Shown piece by piece: positions 8,931 through 17,424 of a stretch of 64,000 nt of DNA. Under the pieces are notes generated by a model. It was not told the DNA's origin. It searched no databases and saw only the letters and a list, made by a program, of their open reading frames with translations. Numbering within the stretch: position 1 is the first letter of the stretch; every line of letters starts with the position of its first letter. The position numbers were made by a program, and so were the translations under genes. This DNA comes from Gammaproteobacteria bacterium MOLA455 (GTDB taxonomy: Bacteria; Pseudomonadota; Gammaproteobacteria; Pseudomonadales; Porticoccaceae), in the NCBI GenBank assembly GCA_000511875.1, contig AZIN01000004.1, positions 62,001 to 126,000 on the forward strand, in the 5' to 3' direction.

Positions 8931-9182
8931 GTCATCCTACAGCGCATAGCGACAAGGGATCTCAGGATTGGGCGCAGCCGCCCACGCCGAGTCTTTGCGA
9001 TCGGTCCCAAGAGTTTGTTATTTTCAACGTTCGCGCAATTGGCTATCGCTCAAACAGGGCGCTCTCAAGCTGAAAAGAGCAAGCTCATAAGTGGCCCCAG
9101 ATTGATCGCAAAGCCTCGGCATGGCTTAGCTGGTAGGCCGAAGAGGCTGGCGGTGGATCCCTCGATTAAGCTCGGGATGAGG
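8931..9182. repeat. Composite palindromic dispersed repeat (MITE-like)
   Basis: This element fills most of the 470-base gap at 8748-9217; I see nothing else clear in that gap. The left end (8931-8963) begins GTCATCC and ends GGGATCTC. The right end (about 9154-9182) carries the same kind of sequence inverted (GGATCCCTCG...GGGATGA). Inside is a second inverted pair, 8986-9002 and 9104-9120, matching at 16 of 17 positions. A similar GTCATCC...GGATCTC inverted pair occurs at 15823-15910, so this is a dispersed family. No transposase is encoded. Apparent open frames across it are artefacts. Confidence 0.65.
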
Positions 9183-9217
9183 CGCTCACTGTCGTCGCTG
9201 CAGCCGGTTTGGAGCCC

Positions 9218-9538
9218 CTAAAACTGCGTAGTCGGCAAATGCACCACAAGACCATCGAGGGCATCACTGACCTTAACCTGGCAGGACAGGCGACTGTTGT
9301 CTTTCGGCTCACTAACGCAGTCGAGCAAATCAGTTTCCATCTCTTCGGCAGGCTCGACTTTATCGACCCAGTCCGCATCTATATAGCAGTGACAAGTAGC
9401 GCAGCTGCATGAGCCGCCGCACTCGGCGACAATTCCGTCGATCATATTGTCAACCGCACCTTGCATCAGGCTGCTGCCGGATTCCAGGTTAACTTCCTGG
9501 CTCTGGCCATCGGCCTGAATATAAGTGACTCTGGGCAT
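9218..9538 (-). CDS. [2Fe-2S] ferredoxin, adrenodoxin/putidaredoxin type
   Basis: A 106-residue ferredoxin with ligands C40-x5-C46-x2-C49-x36-C86, the spacing of the vertebrate/putidaredoxin class that serves P450s and some Rieske oxygenases. Extra cysteines (44, 51, 74) are present. The gene lies 53 bases downstream of the ferredoxin reductase, its natural electron donor. No P450 gene is in the window, so the oxygenase at 790-2172 is a candidate acceptor, by context only. It is separated from E1 alpha by the repeat element. Confidence 0.88.
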   Translation of the reverse strand: MPRVTYIQADGQSQEVNLESGSSLMQGAVDNMIDGIVAECGGSCSCATCHCYIDADWVDKVEPAEEMETDLLDCVSEPKDNSRLSCQVKVSDALDGLVVHLPTTQF

Positions 9539-9591
9539 AACTGAACTCCGCTAATAAGTAATTTAATGATGAATAATGCTAGCAATAATCG

Positions 9592-10845
9592 TTAACTGGC
9601 TACCAGTGTTTTTAAAGGCAGGCTCTCATCTGCCAGTTGCCCTGGATCGAGCTGATTGCCCTGCATAATGAGTTTCTTACCGAACATGAATTCTTGCGGT
9701 CGGTTCACCGCATCAACTGCGAGCAGTTTGCCCTCGCGCATATAAAAGGCTGCAAAGCTGCGACTGTCGCCAATATCACCGCGCACAACGACATCTGTAT
9801 AGCCTTGGGAGAGGCCGGCGATCTGTAATTTCAGATCATATTGATCAGACCAGAACCAGGGTAGTGCTGAGTAAGCTTTGAGATTGCCACTAATAGTGCT
9901 GGCTGCCACAGAGGCTTGGTCCAGGGCATTTTGCACTGACTCGAGACGCAGGTGGCGCTGATAGATGGGGTTGTAATGGGAGGTGCAGTCACCAGCGGCC
10001 AATATATCTTCATCGCTGGTGCGGGCATATTCGTCGACTACTATACCGTTATCGATTTCTAGGCCAGCCTGTTCGGCTAGCTCTGTGTTGGGGATTACGC
10101 CGACACCGATAATCACTATATCGGCTTCATATTCAGTGCCGTCGTGGCACTGCACCGATTCGACCTGCTTGTCACCGCTGATGCTTACGGCTTGCACACC
10201 GGCAACAATCTCGACGCCTTCTTCTTTGTGTATGCGTGAATAGAAGGCTGCCACTTCTGGTGCGGTGACGCGCTGTAAAATACGCGGCATGGCTTCGAGG
10301 ACGGTCACCTGCATGCCGATCTTGCGCAGTGCGGAGGCAGTTTCTAGGCCTATGTAACCACCGCCAATAATGACCGCGCGCTTATTGGCGCCGGTAGACA
10401 TTTTGATTTGCTGAGCATCGTTGAGATCGCGCAAATAAAACACACCGTTTAAATCCACACCGGGGATATCAATTTTACGCACTCGAGCGCCGGTGGTCAG
10501 GACTAGTTTGTCGTAGTCGAGGGCCAGGCCATCTTCGAGCATTATCTGCTTGTTAGAGCGATCAATGGCTGCGACGGTGACGCCCATGGTGATGCCGACA
10601 TCACATTTTTTGTAGACAGCGGCGGGGCGTATTAAAATCTGTTCGGCGGTTTTTGTGCCGGCAAGGAAGTCTTTCGACAGTGGTGGACGATGATAGGGCA
10701 GGGCGTATTCATTGCAGATCATCGATATGGAACCGGTCCATCCCTGTTGGCGCAACGTGGGGGCGAGCTGAGCCGCCGCGTGGCTGGCACCGATAATAAT
10801 ACATCTGGACTTTGCGGCCATTGACGAGAGGGCTCCTGTAGACAT
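9592..10845 (-). CDS. NAD(P)H-dependent ferredoxin reductase (putidaredoxin reductase-like)
   Basis: A 417-residue FAD flavoprotein. The N-terminus has an FAD-binding fold (IIIGASHAAAQLAPTLR) and the family marker LPYHRPPLSKDFL. A second GGGYIGLE motif binds NAD(P)H, and AAGDCTSH marks the FAD-binding C-terminal part. An alternative start is the methionine at residue 9, just before the fold, and I cannot exclude it. It probably reduces the adjacent ferredoxin and so feeds the oxygenase. It is the first gene of the minus-strand catabolic set. Confidence 0.9.
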   Translation of the reverse strand: MSTGALSSMAAKSRCIIIGASHAAAQLAPTLRQQGWTGSISMICNEYALPYHRPPLSKDFLAGTKTAEQILIRPAAVYKKCDVGITMGVTVAAIDRSNKQIMLEDGLALDYDKLVLTTGARVRKIDIPGVDLNGVFYLRDLNDAQQIKMSTGANKRAVIIGGGYIGLETASALRKIGMQVTVLEAMPRILQRVTAPEVAAFYSRIHKEEGVEIVAGVQAVSISGDKQVESVQCHDGTEYEADIVIIGVGVIPNTELAEQAGLEIDNGIVVDEYARTSDEDILAAGDCTSHYNPIYQRHLRLESVQNALDQASVAASTISGNLKAYSALPWFWSDQYDLKLQIAGLSQGYTDVVVRGDIGDSRSFAAFYMREGKLLAVDAVNRPQEFMFGKKLIMQGNQLDPGQLADESLPLKTLVAS

Positions 10846-10959
10846 TCAGCTTATAATTGGTTGGCCGCAACTATACAGTCGTTAAGATAAAACAAACAAG
10901 TGTGATTGTAATAATTTGGGCTGATTTTTTGTTCTGTGCTGCTAGTTATTTGATTGTAC

Positions 10960-10994
10960 AAAAAAGGACCTCAGCCTAGTGGCTTGAGATCCTT
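10960..10994 (-). terminator. Rho-independent terminator after the cytochrome c gene
   Basis: On the minus strand, AAGGATCTCAAGCC pairs with GGCTGAGGTCCTT around a four-base loop, with one bulge and minor mismatch, and is followed by a run of six T. It ends the ctaA-cytochrome c unit and separates it from the catabolic genes downstream. Confidence 0.8.
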
Positions 10995-11033
10995 CAGCTT
11001 GCTGCGTTGCAACAGTATGATCGGCTTTAACAA

Positions 11034-11339
11034 TCATTTCAAGCTAGCGTAATAAGCCGCTAAGTTAGCAATATCAGTATCCGACAAACCCTTAGACATA
11101 GCCGACATCATCGCGTTGTTGCGACGGCCATCTTTAAACATCTGTAACTGGCTAGCCAGATAGGCTTCTTTCTGGCCTGCAAGGTTGGGCCACATGCCGT
11201 TGTTGCTGATACCGTTTACACCGTGACAACCGGCGCATGACATGGCTTTGGTCTTGCCTGCGACAGGATCGCCAGCCATTACGCTAAAGGATGCTACTGC
11301 AAGAGCGGCTGCTAGTAAGGTAGTAGTAAGTGTTTTCAT
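11034..11339 (-). CDS. Soluble monoheme cytochrome c (c553/c4-like)
   Basis: A 101-residue protein with a signal peptide (cleavage likely after the Ala at 22, VMA-GDP), one heme site C35-AG-C38-H39, and downstream Met residues (about 77-81) that can supply the sixth ligand. Its size and the GCHGVNG context fit small periplasmic class I cytochromes that shuttle electrons to terminal oxidases. It follows the heme A synthase gene by 16 bases and is closed by a terminator, so the pair probably supports a heme-copper oxidase encoded elsewhere. Confidence 0.88.
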   Translation of the reverse strand: MKTLTTTLLAAALAVASFSVMAGDPVAGKTKAMSCAGCHGVNGISNNGMWPNLAGQKEAYLASQLQMFKDGRRNNAMMSAMSKGLSDTDIANLAAYYASLK

Positions 11340-11355
11340 ATTATTTCTCCAATGG

Positions 11356-12423
11356 TTAATTTTGTTGGCCCGAGCTGTGATACAGGCTATGGCTGATAAA
11401 GAGTGAAGCGCTCAAAAGAGCAACGGCGACCACTTGGTGCGCTGCTGCGACTGGAACTGGAACATAAAATAGTAGGGTGCTGATACCCAGAGTGACCTGC
11501 AAAACCAATAGTCCAAGCAGGCTCCAAACGGCAATTTTCAACGGCTTGGAAATCTCCGCGCGCAACGCTTTAACCGCAAAGATCAGTACTAGGGCAACGA
11601 TCAGATAGGCAAACATACGATGGTTAAACTGGATTGTGGTGATATCTTCAAAGGCTGATAACCAAGCTGGTTGCAGGCTATAGAGTCCCGCGGGAATAAA
11701 GCTGTCACCCATCAGTGGCCAGGTGGAGTAGGCATGCCCTGCATTGGTGCCGGCAACCAGACCACCAGAGAGAATCATTAAGAAAATTAGGCCGCTCAAA
11801 CTGTAGGCAAATTTGTTGAGCCCTGCCTGTTGCTGTGTGGGCGTGGAGATCAATCCAAGAGCAGTCCACCAGATAAACCCAAAGATCAACACCGCATTGC
11901 CCAAGTGAGCTGTGAGGCGATATTGACTGACATCAGGGTTGTCCACTAATCCGCTTTTAACCATGTACCAGCCGAGCAGACCCTGGCCACCGCCGAGCAC
12001 TAGCATAAGCAGCAGTTTTGGCGTCAGGCCGGGCTTGATGCGTTTGGTTAGGTAAAAATACAAAAACGGTAGAACAAAGATAACACCGATAAATCTGCCC
12101 AGCACACGGTGCAGATATTCATACATAAAGATCGATTTAAAGGCGTCTAGAGACATACCGGCATTGATTTTCTGATACTCGGGAAACTGTTTGTACTTGA
12201 AAAACAATTCCTGCCAGTCAGCCTGATTTAGCGGCGGGATAATACCCATTAGCGGCTTCCACTCGACCATGGACAGGCCTGAGTTAGTTAAGCGTGTGAC
12301 GCCACCGAGAAGGATCATGCCGAAGATTACGGCAGCACAGCCAAGCAGCCAGTAGGCTATTTGTAGGTCATGTTGTCGATCCAATTCTGTGTTGAATTGC
12401 ATAGCTGTATTTAAATGAGACAT
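11356..12423 (-). CDS. ctaA: Heme A synthase (COX15/CtaA)
   Basis: A 355-residue membrane protein with about eight hydrophobic segments. The N-terminal GGVTRLTNSGLSMVEWKP is the family hallmark. The four histidines expected to bind heme are seen in EYLHRVLGR, LTAHLGN, QFNHRMFA and AAAHQVV. It oxidises heme O to heme A in the inner membrane for aa3-type oxidase. The rest of the cytochrome oxidase genes are not in this window. It is transcribed with the cytochrome c gene. Confidence 0.93.
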   Translation of the reverse strand: MSHLNTAMQFNTELDRQHDLQIAYWLLGCAAVIFGMILLGGVTRLTNSGLSMVEWKPLMGIIPPLNQADWQELFFKYKQFPEYQKINAGMSLDAFKSIFMYEYLHRVLGRFIGVIFVLPFLYFYLTKRIKPGLTPKLLLMLVLGGGQGLLGWYMVKSGLVDNPDVSQYRLTAHLGNAVLIFGFIWWTALGLISTPTQQQAGLNKFAYSLSGLIFLMILSGGLVAGTNAGHAYSTWPLMGDSFIPAGLYSLQPAWLSAFEDITTIQFNHRMFAYLIVALVLIFAVKALRAEISKPLKIAVWSLLGLLVLQVTLGISTLLFYVPVPVAAAHQVVAVALLSASLFISHSLYHSSGQQN

Positions 12424-12471
12424 TAATGATTTAACCGTTAACTTATTAATGAAAAAATCAGCGACTATTTG

Positions 12472-13797
12472 TTAGTCACCCAACCAAGCTTTCTTACGAA
12501 AACGCCACATGTTTAGACTTGCTTTCATAGAGAAATCTAGCAGTGACATACTGTAGAGCCAGATCACGTCGGCGCCTATTTGAATCAATATCAGCGGCAT
12601 TATGAGGCGCGTTAACAGCATGCTGAAAATCGTCACCATCATGGGGAAGCGAGTATCGCCAGCGCCGCGCAGTGAGCCAGCCATGCTGAACTCGACGCCC
12701 ATAAACGGCAGGCTAAAACATAGCACATAGGTGAGGTCAACCATGTGGCGAATCACTGCGGGATCGTCGATCATAAAACGCGCAATCTCTTCAGCATAAA
12801 AACCCATTACCAGGCTGCAGCCAATCATCGAATAGACGCAGGTGCGCATAGTCCGCCAGCCGGCGTCATAGGCGCCCTGTTTGTCGCCAGCACCGAGATG
12901 TTGGCTGACGAGAGTTGCAGCGGAGATCGAGAAGCTAAAGGCAACAACAATAATCAGTCCTAGAATCGAAAGGCCGATACCGTAGGCGGCAAAGGCGGCG
13001 TTGCCATAGCTGGCGAGAAAAACCATAAATAGCAGCATGCCGGCTTGGAAAAAAGCCTGTTCGAAGGCAGCGGGCATGCCGATATTAATCAGAGTTTTAC
13101 CGTTTTTGACAATATCAGGCAAGGGATTTGAGGGCTTGAATGAGAGCCAGCCGAGAACCCAAAATAGCAAGAAGGCGACTATGGTCACTGCCATACCAAT
13201 ACCGCCGCCAATAGCGATACCGTTTAGGCCTAGGTTAGGAATGCCGGCCCAGCCAAAGGTTAGCGCTCCACCCAAGGCGATACTGAGAGCAACACCGCTT
13301 ATGGCACTCCAGAGTGGTGTAGTGGCATTGCCCACCGCGCGAAAAGACATGTTGAAGACTAAGGTGATCAATATGACTGGTGCATAAACCGCGGTCCAAA
13401 AGGTGAACTCCATAGCCATAATATGGGCTTCATCGGCGAGGCTAAACATACCGATAAGCTGATCTATAAAAGGAATGGCAACCCATGACAGTAGTGTGCC
13501 ATCAATAACAAACACCAGCACAGAGAGCGCCGCAAAGCGTCCGGCCATCTTTTTATCGCCGGCACCCCAATGGCGTCCGACCATGGCGGTGGTGCCACTG
13601 CAGAGCCCTATCATAATGGCGTGCAAGACAAAGTAGAGACGCTGACCTGTGGTTACTGCGGCAACCGCATCTGTGCCCATGGTGCCGGCCATTTTTAAAA
13701 ACGCGACGCCCATCAGCATATAGAGAATATTGCTGAGCATGGTTGGCCAAGTGAGGCGCCAAATATTGAGTGTCGAGACAGGTTTCATCGCGGGCAT
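12472..13797 (-). CDS. MATE-family multidrug/Na+ antiporter
   Basis: A membrane protein of about 441 residues with twelve hydrophobic segments in two homologous halves, typical of MATE (NorM/DinF) exporters that use Na+ or H+ gradients. The open frame continues upstream to 14007, but that part would overlap the divergent ung gene and does not look like protein. The first Met of the recognisable family sequence ([18 protein letters not shown]) is at 13797, with another at 13788. Substrates are unknown. It is divergent from ung, with about 57 bases between. Confidence 0.88.
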   Translation of the reverse strand: MPAMKPVSTLNIWRLTWPTMLSNILYMLMGVAFLKMAGTMGTDAVAAVTTGQRLYFVLHAIMIGLCSGTTAMVGRHWGAGDKKMAGRFAALSVLVFVIDGTLLSWVAIPFIDQLIGMFSLADEAHIMAMEFTFWTAVYAPVILITLVFNMSFRAVGNATTPLWSAISGVALSIALGGALTFGWAGIPNLGLNGIAIGGGIGMAVTIVAFLLFWVLGWLSFKPSNPLPDIVKNGKTLINIGMPAAFEQAFFQAGMLLFMVFLASYGNAAFAAYGIGLSILGLIIVVAFSFSISAATLVSQHLGAGDKQGAYDAGWRTMRTCVYSMIGCSLVMGFYAEEIARFMIDDPAVIRHMVDLTYVLCFSLPFMGVEFSMAGSLRGAGDTRFPMMVTIFSMLLTRLIMPLILIQIGADVIWLYSMSLLDFSMKASLNMWRFRKKAWLGD

Positions 13798-13854
13798 GTT
13801 ACCATTCGCCGGCAATTCGCGGTTAGGAGTTTTAAACTGAAAACAGAATGTGAG

Positions 13855-14568
13855 ATGGATTTGGCTGATCAAGGAACGGTCAAGCTGCACCCGAGCTGGT
13901 GTGGAGCTATGGGGGATGAATTTGATAAACCTTATATGGCGCAGTTGCGTGATTTTTTGATCGCGCAAAACGCCGCTGGCAAAGTTATTTATCCGCCAGT
14001 TCGGCAATGGTTTAGTGCCTTTGATATCACGCCCTTCGATAAGGTGCGTGTGGTTATTCTAGGTCAGGATCCCTACCATGGCTCAAATCAGGCCCATGGG
14101 TTGTGCTTTTCGGTATTGCCCGGGGTTAAAGTGCCTCCTTCACTGGGGAATATTTATCGGGAGCTAGAGGCGGATGTCGGGGTTACTTCACCTGGCCATG
14201 GCTGTCTGACTCACTGGGCAGAGCAGGGTGTGTTGCTGTTGAACGCTACGCTGACGGTTGAGCAGGCCGATGCGGGGGCTCATCAGGGTAAGGGTTGGGA
14301 GACCTTTACTGATCGGGCTATTGGCGCCTTAAATAATCAGTGCGAAGGGATAGTGTTTTTATTGTGGGGCAGTTATGCTCAGAAGAAGGGTGCCTTTATT
14401 GATCAGTCCCGGCATCTGGTATTGAAGTCGGTGCACCCATCGCCCCTGTCTGCCTATCGTGGGTTTTTGGGCTGCAAACATTTTTCTGCAACCAATGATT
14501 TTTTACAGCGGCAAGGTGGGACGCCTATAGATTGGCAGTTGCCCGCCAAACAAAGCATTGACGATTAA
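13855..14568 (+). CDS. ung: Uracil-DNA glycosylase
   Basis: A 237-residue family 1 enzyme that removes uracil from DNA as the first step of base-excision repair. The water-activating motif GQDPYH (D72, H75) and the DNA-intercalation/catalytic motif HPSPLS (H194) are intact, and LLLN (N130) supplies the uracil-binding Asn. The length is normal. The start is weakly supported (GTGAG before ATG), and Met20 is less likely because it removes conserved N-terminal sequence. Confidence 0.96.
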   Translation: MDLADQGTVKLHPSWCGAMGDEFDKPYMAQLRDFLIAQNAAGKVIYPPVRQWFSAFDITPFDKVRVVILGQDPYHGSNQAHGLCFSVLPGVKVPPSLGNIYRELEADVGVTSPGHGCLTHWAEQGVLLLNATLTVEQADAGAHQGKGWETFTDRAIGALNNQCEGIVFLLWGSYAQKKGAFIDQSRHLVLKSVHPSPLSAYRGFLGCKHFSATNDFLQRQGGTPIDWQLPAKQSIDD

Positions 14569-14590
14569 TTTTAGTTCTGGAGAACAGTGA

Positions 14591-15793
14591 GTGACGGTTA
14601 GCGAAAAATCTTGGCAGACGCCAAAAAATCTATTGATTGTTATGTCACTGGCCATGACTCTGGCCTTTGCTACCTGGATGGCATTATTAAATAATTTTGT
14701 TATCGAGCGGGCCGCGTTTACCGGCGCTGAGATCGGCATGCTGCAAAGCATTCGCGAGATTCCTGGGTTTTTAGCCTTTACCGCGGTATTGGTTTTACTG
14801 ATTGTTAAAGAGCAGACCTTTGCCTATCTCTCTCTGGCGCTGCTGGGTATCGGCGTTGCTATAACAGGCTATTTCCCCTCCGTTATTGGGCTCTATTTGT
14901 CGACTTTTTTGATGTCTGTGGGTTTTCACTATTACGAAACCATTAAGCAGTCCCTGTCGCTGCAGTGGTTAAGTATTGATGAGGCGCCGGCGATGCTCGG
15001 TCGTTTAATTGCAGTGAGCTCTATGGCATCGCTGCTGGCCTATAGTTTTCTATGGATGGCCCAAGGTTATCTCAAACTGAGCTACGAGACGATTTATCTG
15101 ATTGGTGGCGGCTGTTGTCTGGGCCTAACGCTATTTGCCTGGTTGGGATTTCCCCGCTTTCAAGGGCGAACGCCACAGCGTAAAAATTTGTTGATGCGTA
15201 AGCGTTATTGGCTGTATTACGCCCTGACGTTTATGGGTGGTGCGCGGCGCCAGATCTTTACCGTTTTTGCGGGTTTTTTAATGGTCGAGAAGTTTGGCTA
15301 TAGCGTGAGTAATATTGCCGCGCTGTTTATTATTAATCATCTTTTTAACTGGGCTTTTGCCGGTCGTATTGGTGCGTTGGTGGGTCGTATTGGCGAGCGT
15401 CGGGCACTGACATTTGAGTATTGCGGGCTGTTTTGTGTGTTTACAGCTTACGCCTTTGTCGACGACGCCAACTGGGCGGCGGCGCTCTATGTAGCAGATC
15501 ATCTGTTTTTCTCGCTGGCTATTGCGATTAAAACGTACTTTCAGAAGATCGCTGATCCGGCAGATATGGCATCCACTGCTGGTGTAGCGTTTACAATTAA
15601 TCATATTGCGGCTGTGATTATCCCGGCGCTGTTTGGATTGGTCTGGCTGGTGTCGCCGATGCTGGTGTTTTTGATGGGGGCGGGCATGGCGCTGATGAGT
15701 TTGCTTTTGGCGCGGAATATTCCGCTGGCACCGCGGGCTGGTAATGAGGTGGTTGTGGGGAAGGTGGTTTATTTGCAGGAAGGGGTCGGCTAG
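14591..15793 (+). CDS. Major facilitator superfamily transporter
   Basis: A 400-residue protein with twelve hydrophobic segments and a basic loop after segment six (GRTPQRKNLLMRKRY), as in MFS carriers. The start is GTG at 14591, with GGAG about nine bases upstream. It follows ung by 22 bases, which may be simple proximity. I do not recognise a substrate-specific motif. It converges with the gene ending at 15925, and the inverted repeat at 15823-15910 lies between them. Confidence 0.82.
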   Translation: MTVSEKSWQTPKNLLIVMSLAMTLAFATWMALLNNFVIERAAFTGAEIGMLQSIREIPGFLAFTAVLVLLIVKEQTFAYLSLALLGIGVAITGYFPSVIGLYLSTFLMSVGFHYYETIKQSLSLQWLSIDEAPAMLGRLIAVSSMASLLAYSFLWMAQGYLKLSYETIYLIGGGCCLGLTLFAWLGFPRFQGRTPQRKNLLMRKRYWLYYALTFMGGARRQIFTVFAGFLMVEKFGYSVSNIAALFIINHLFNWAFAGRIGALVGRIGERRALTFEYCGLFCVFTAYAFVDDANWAAALYVADHLFFSLAIAIKTYFQKIADPADMASTAGVAFTINHIAAVIIPALFGLVWLVSPMLVFLMGAGMALMSLLLARNIPLAPRAGNEVVVGKVVYLQEGVG

Positions 15794-15822
15794 GGGCTGT
15801 TGCGGTATCGCGTGGGCTGATG

Positions 15823-15910
15823 GAGATCCTTCGGCTTCGCTCAGGATGACATAATATGTTGTTTTTGCCACCGCCCCAGCCTGTCATCCCGACCGCAGTA
15901 GAGGGATCTC
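15823..15910. repeat. Inverted pair of dispersed GTCATCC...GGATCTC repeats
   Basis: Two 28-base arms (15823-15850 and 15883-15910) are inverted copies matching at 22 of 28 positions, with a 32-base spacer. They lie between two converging genes, so the transcript from either side can fold into a long hairpin. There is no T-run, so termination is possible but not shown. The ends resemble those of the element at 8931-9182. Translations across such repeats give false peptides such as CHPERSRRIS. Confidence 0.7.
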
Positions 15911-15924
15911 AATCAGTCGGCATC

Positions 15925-16341
15925 TCAGATTACCAGCGGCGGCTTCTTTGCTTTCTTGCGCAACCAGTTGAGGCTATTGAAAATCGCCGGGGTTTTAACC
16001 AGCCTGCGTTCCAATCTAAACTTTCCTGGGTAGTCTACCAACAGCAGCCCCATCACCAGAGTAAGAAGTCCCTGACCCGGCAAAAATAGCATTAATAAGC
16101 CGGCTACTATCAAGCCATAACCAATCAAATTCTTGCCCATTAAAGCCAGCAGTCGAATAGCTGGATGCAGATGTTTCCACTCCGCGGGCTGGCGCTTTTT
16201 CGGCAAAAAATAATCTTCGGGAATCTGTGATACTAGCCAAGGCAGTGACAATAGGCTGAGCATAAAGACTATAAGCGAGATAACTCCCGCCCAGACCAGC
16301 AGTTGCTGATGATCCGCTGCCCAGCCCAATAAGTTACTCAC
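15925..16341 (-). CDS. Small inner-membrane protein with PGPGW-like motif
   Basis: A 138-residue protein with a hydrophobic N-terminal segment (about 13-38), a basic cytoplasmic stretch, and two further hydrophobic segments. The second pair contains LPGQGLLTLVMGLLL, resembling the PGPGW transmembrane family of unknown function. It overlaps the ygfZ stop by four bases, so the two are translationally coupled. No enzymatic motif is visible; assignment to the family is moderately confident and the function is unknown. Confidence 0.65.
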   Translation of the reverse strand: MSNLLGWAADHQQLLVWAGVISLIVFMLSLLSLPWLVSQIPEDYFLPKKRQPAEWKHLHPAIRLLALMGKNLIGYGLIVAGLLMLFLPGQGLLTLVMGLLLVDYPGKFRLERRLVKTPAIFNSLNWLRKKAKKPPLVI

Positions 16342-17105
16342 AGGCTGGCTGGAATCTCGTAGGGCAGGGGCAGGGGCGTAACTGCAGTGAGGGCTTGGTC
16401 GCCAATCTGCATTTCAGTGACATCGCTGTATTTGTCGCTGAGCACCGCCAGCATTTCAACTTTGCCATTGTCGGCCCTAACTGCACTGGCAATATTGCCA
16501 ATGCTTTTGCCATCACTGTTTTTGATTTCGTCGCCGGGGCTGGGCACTAGATCTGTGGCTAGCGCCAGATGATGCATGCGACGTTTCACTGCACCGCGAT
16601 AATGTGCCCGGGCAACAATTTCTTGGCCGGTATAACAGCCTTTCTTAAAGTTGATATATCCCAGAGCATCGAGATTGAGCATCTGGGGAATAAACATTTC
16701 GACGGTCTCGACAACCACTTCGGCACGACCTGCACGCAGTCGCTCTAGATCCGATAGTGGGGTCAGGTTGCTTAAATAGCTGTCGCTGACGTCAGTGATT
16801 TCAGTTTTGAAAAACACGGCATATTTTTTTAGGCTGGCGAGGGCGCTATCCATTACCGAGGGGTGGACCTCTAAAATAATGTCGCCTTCTGCGTCGCTGT
16901 GGGCGGTAAATAGAAACACCATACGACCTTTGGGGGTACAGTGTGCGCCGTCAACACTGTTTGATGGACTGAGACTGTCTATATCGCAGGTGACCTGGCC
17001 CTGCAAAAACGTGCTGCTGTCTGGGCCGGATAATTTGATGAAGCTGCGCGCTGCTGTGCTGCTCCCAGACTCATTCCCGGAATAAGTTTGCTGAGTCATG
17101 GCCAT
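16338..17105 (-). CDS. ygfZ: Folate-binding Fe-S cluster protein YgfZ (GcvT-like)
   Basis: A 255-residue tetrahydrofolate-binding protein of the GcvT fold that supports repair and assembly of certain Fe-S enzymes. The diagnostic motif KGCYTGQE is at 155-162, followed by RAHYRGAVKRR. It is shorter than E. coli YgfZ (about 326 residues), with a reduced C-terminal domain. It is divergent from sdhE by 73 bases, a common neighbour and also linked to flavin/Fe-S respiratory enzymes. Confidence 0.88.
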   Translation of the reverse strand: MAMTQQTYSGNESGSSTAARSFIKLSGPDSSTFLQGQVTCDIDSLSPSNSVDGAHCTPKGRMVFLFTAHSDAEGDIILEVHPSVMDSALASLKKYAVFFKTEITDVSDSYLSNLTPLSDLERLRAGRAEVVVETVEMFIPQMLNLDALGYINFKKGCYTGQEIVARAHYRGAVKRRMHHLALATDLVPSPGDEIKNSDGKSIGNIASAVRADNGKVEMLAVLSDKYSDVTEMQIGDQALTAVTPLPLPYEIPASL

Positions 17106-17144
17106 TCCTTTGTCTACTCTGTAGGTAATTGGATGATTGTCTCT

Positions 17145-17150
17145 TATAAT
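17145..17150 (+). promoter_or_regulatory. Candidate -10 box (TATAAT) upstream of sdhE
   Basis: A perfect TATAAT lies 28 bases before the sdhE start in the divergent ygfZ/sdhE gap. No good -35 sequence is seen at 16-18 bases, so this is only a candidate. Confidence 0.35.
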
Positions 17151-17178
17151 ATGACTTTAAAACAATGATTGATTAGCT

Positions 17179-17424
17179 ATGAATAAAAATCGTTTGCGCT
17201 GGGCTTGTCGCCGCGGCATGTTAGAACTCGACCTGATTCTTGAGCCTTTTGTCGAGAACTTTTACGAGACTCTCGAAGAAGCTGATCAGTTGCGCTTTGA
17301 GGTATTGCTAGAGAGTGAAGATCAGTCTCTGTTTATGTGGCTGATGAAGCGTCAGTCGCCGGATAGCCCCGATATGCAAAGGATAGTGCAGATCATCCAT
17401 GAGTCCCGTCCCCAACTCGGCTGA
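17179..17424 (+). CDS. sdhE: Succinate dehydrogenase flavinylation/assembly factor SdhE
   Basis: An 81-residue helical protein with the RGxxE motif (R12-G13-M14-L15-E16) that contacts the flavoprotein SdhA and promotes covalent FAD attachment. The length and the EADQLRFEVLLESED segment match the family. Its 3' end overlaps the next gene by 26 bases. The sdhE-ygfX pair is conserved in many gammaproteobacteria. Its proximity to nadB (an SdhA homologue) is suggestive but not evidence of function. Confidence 0.93.
   Translation: MNKNRLRWACRRGMLELDLILEPFVENFYETLEEADQLRFEVLLESEDQSLFMWLMKRQSPDSPDMQRIVQIIHESRPQLG

Noticed and set aside
8838-9221. A 127-residue plus-strand open frame in the gap upstream of E1 alpha
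   Set aside because: It is the translation of the palindromic repeat element and lacks codon bias or a ribosome binding site.
13798-14007. N-terminal extension of the MATE gene by 70 residues
   Set aside because: It would overlap the divergent ung gene and has no membrane-protein character; the family sequence starts at 13797.
15278-15871. A 197-residue minus-strand open frame overlapping the MFS gene
   Set aside because: It begins inside the dispersed repeat and then runs antisense to a clear transporter. No family features are seen.
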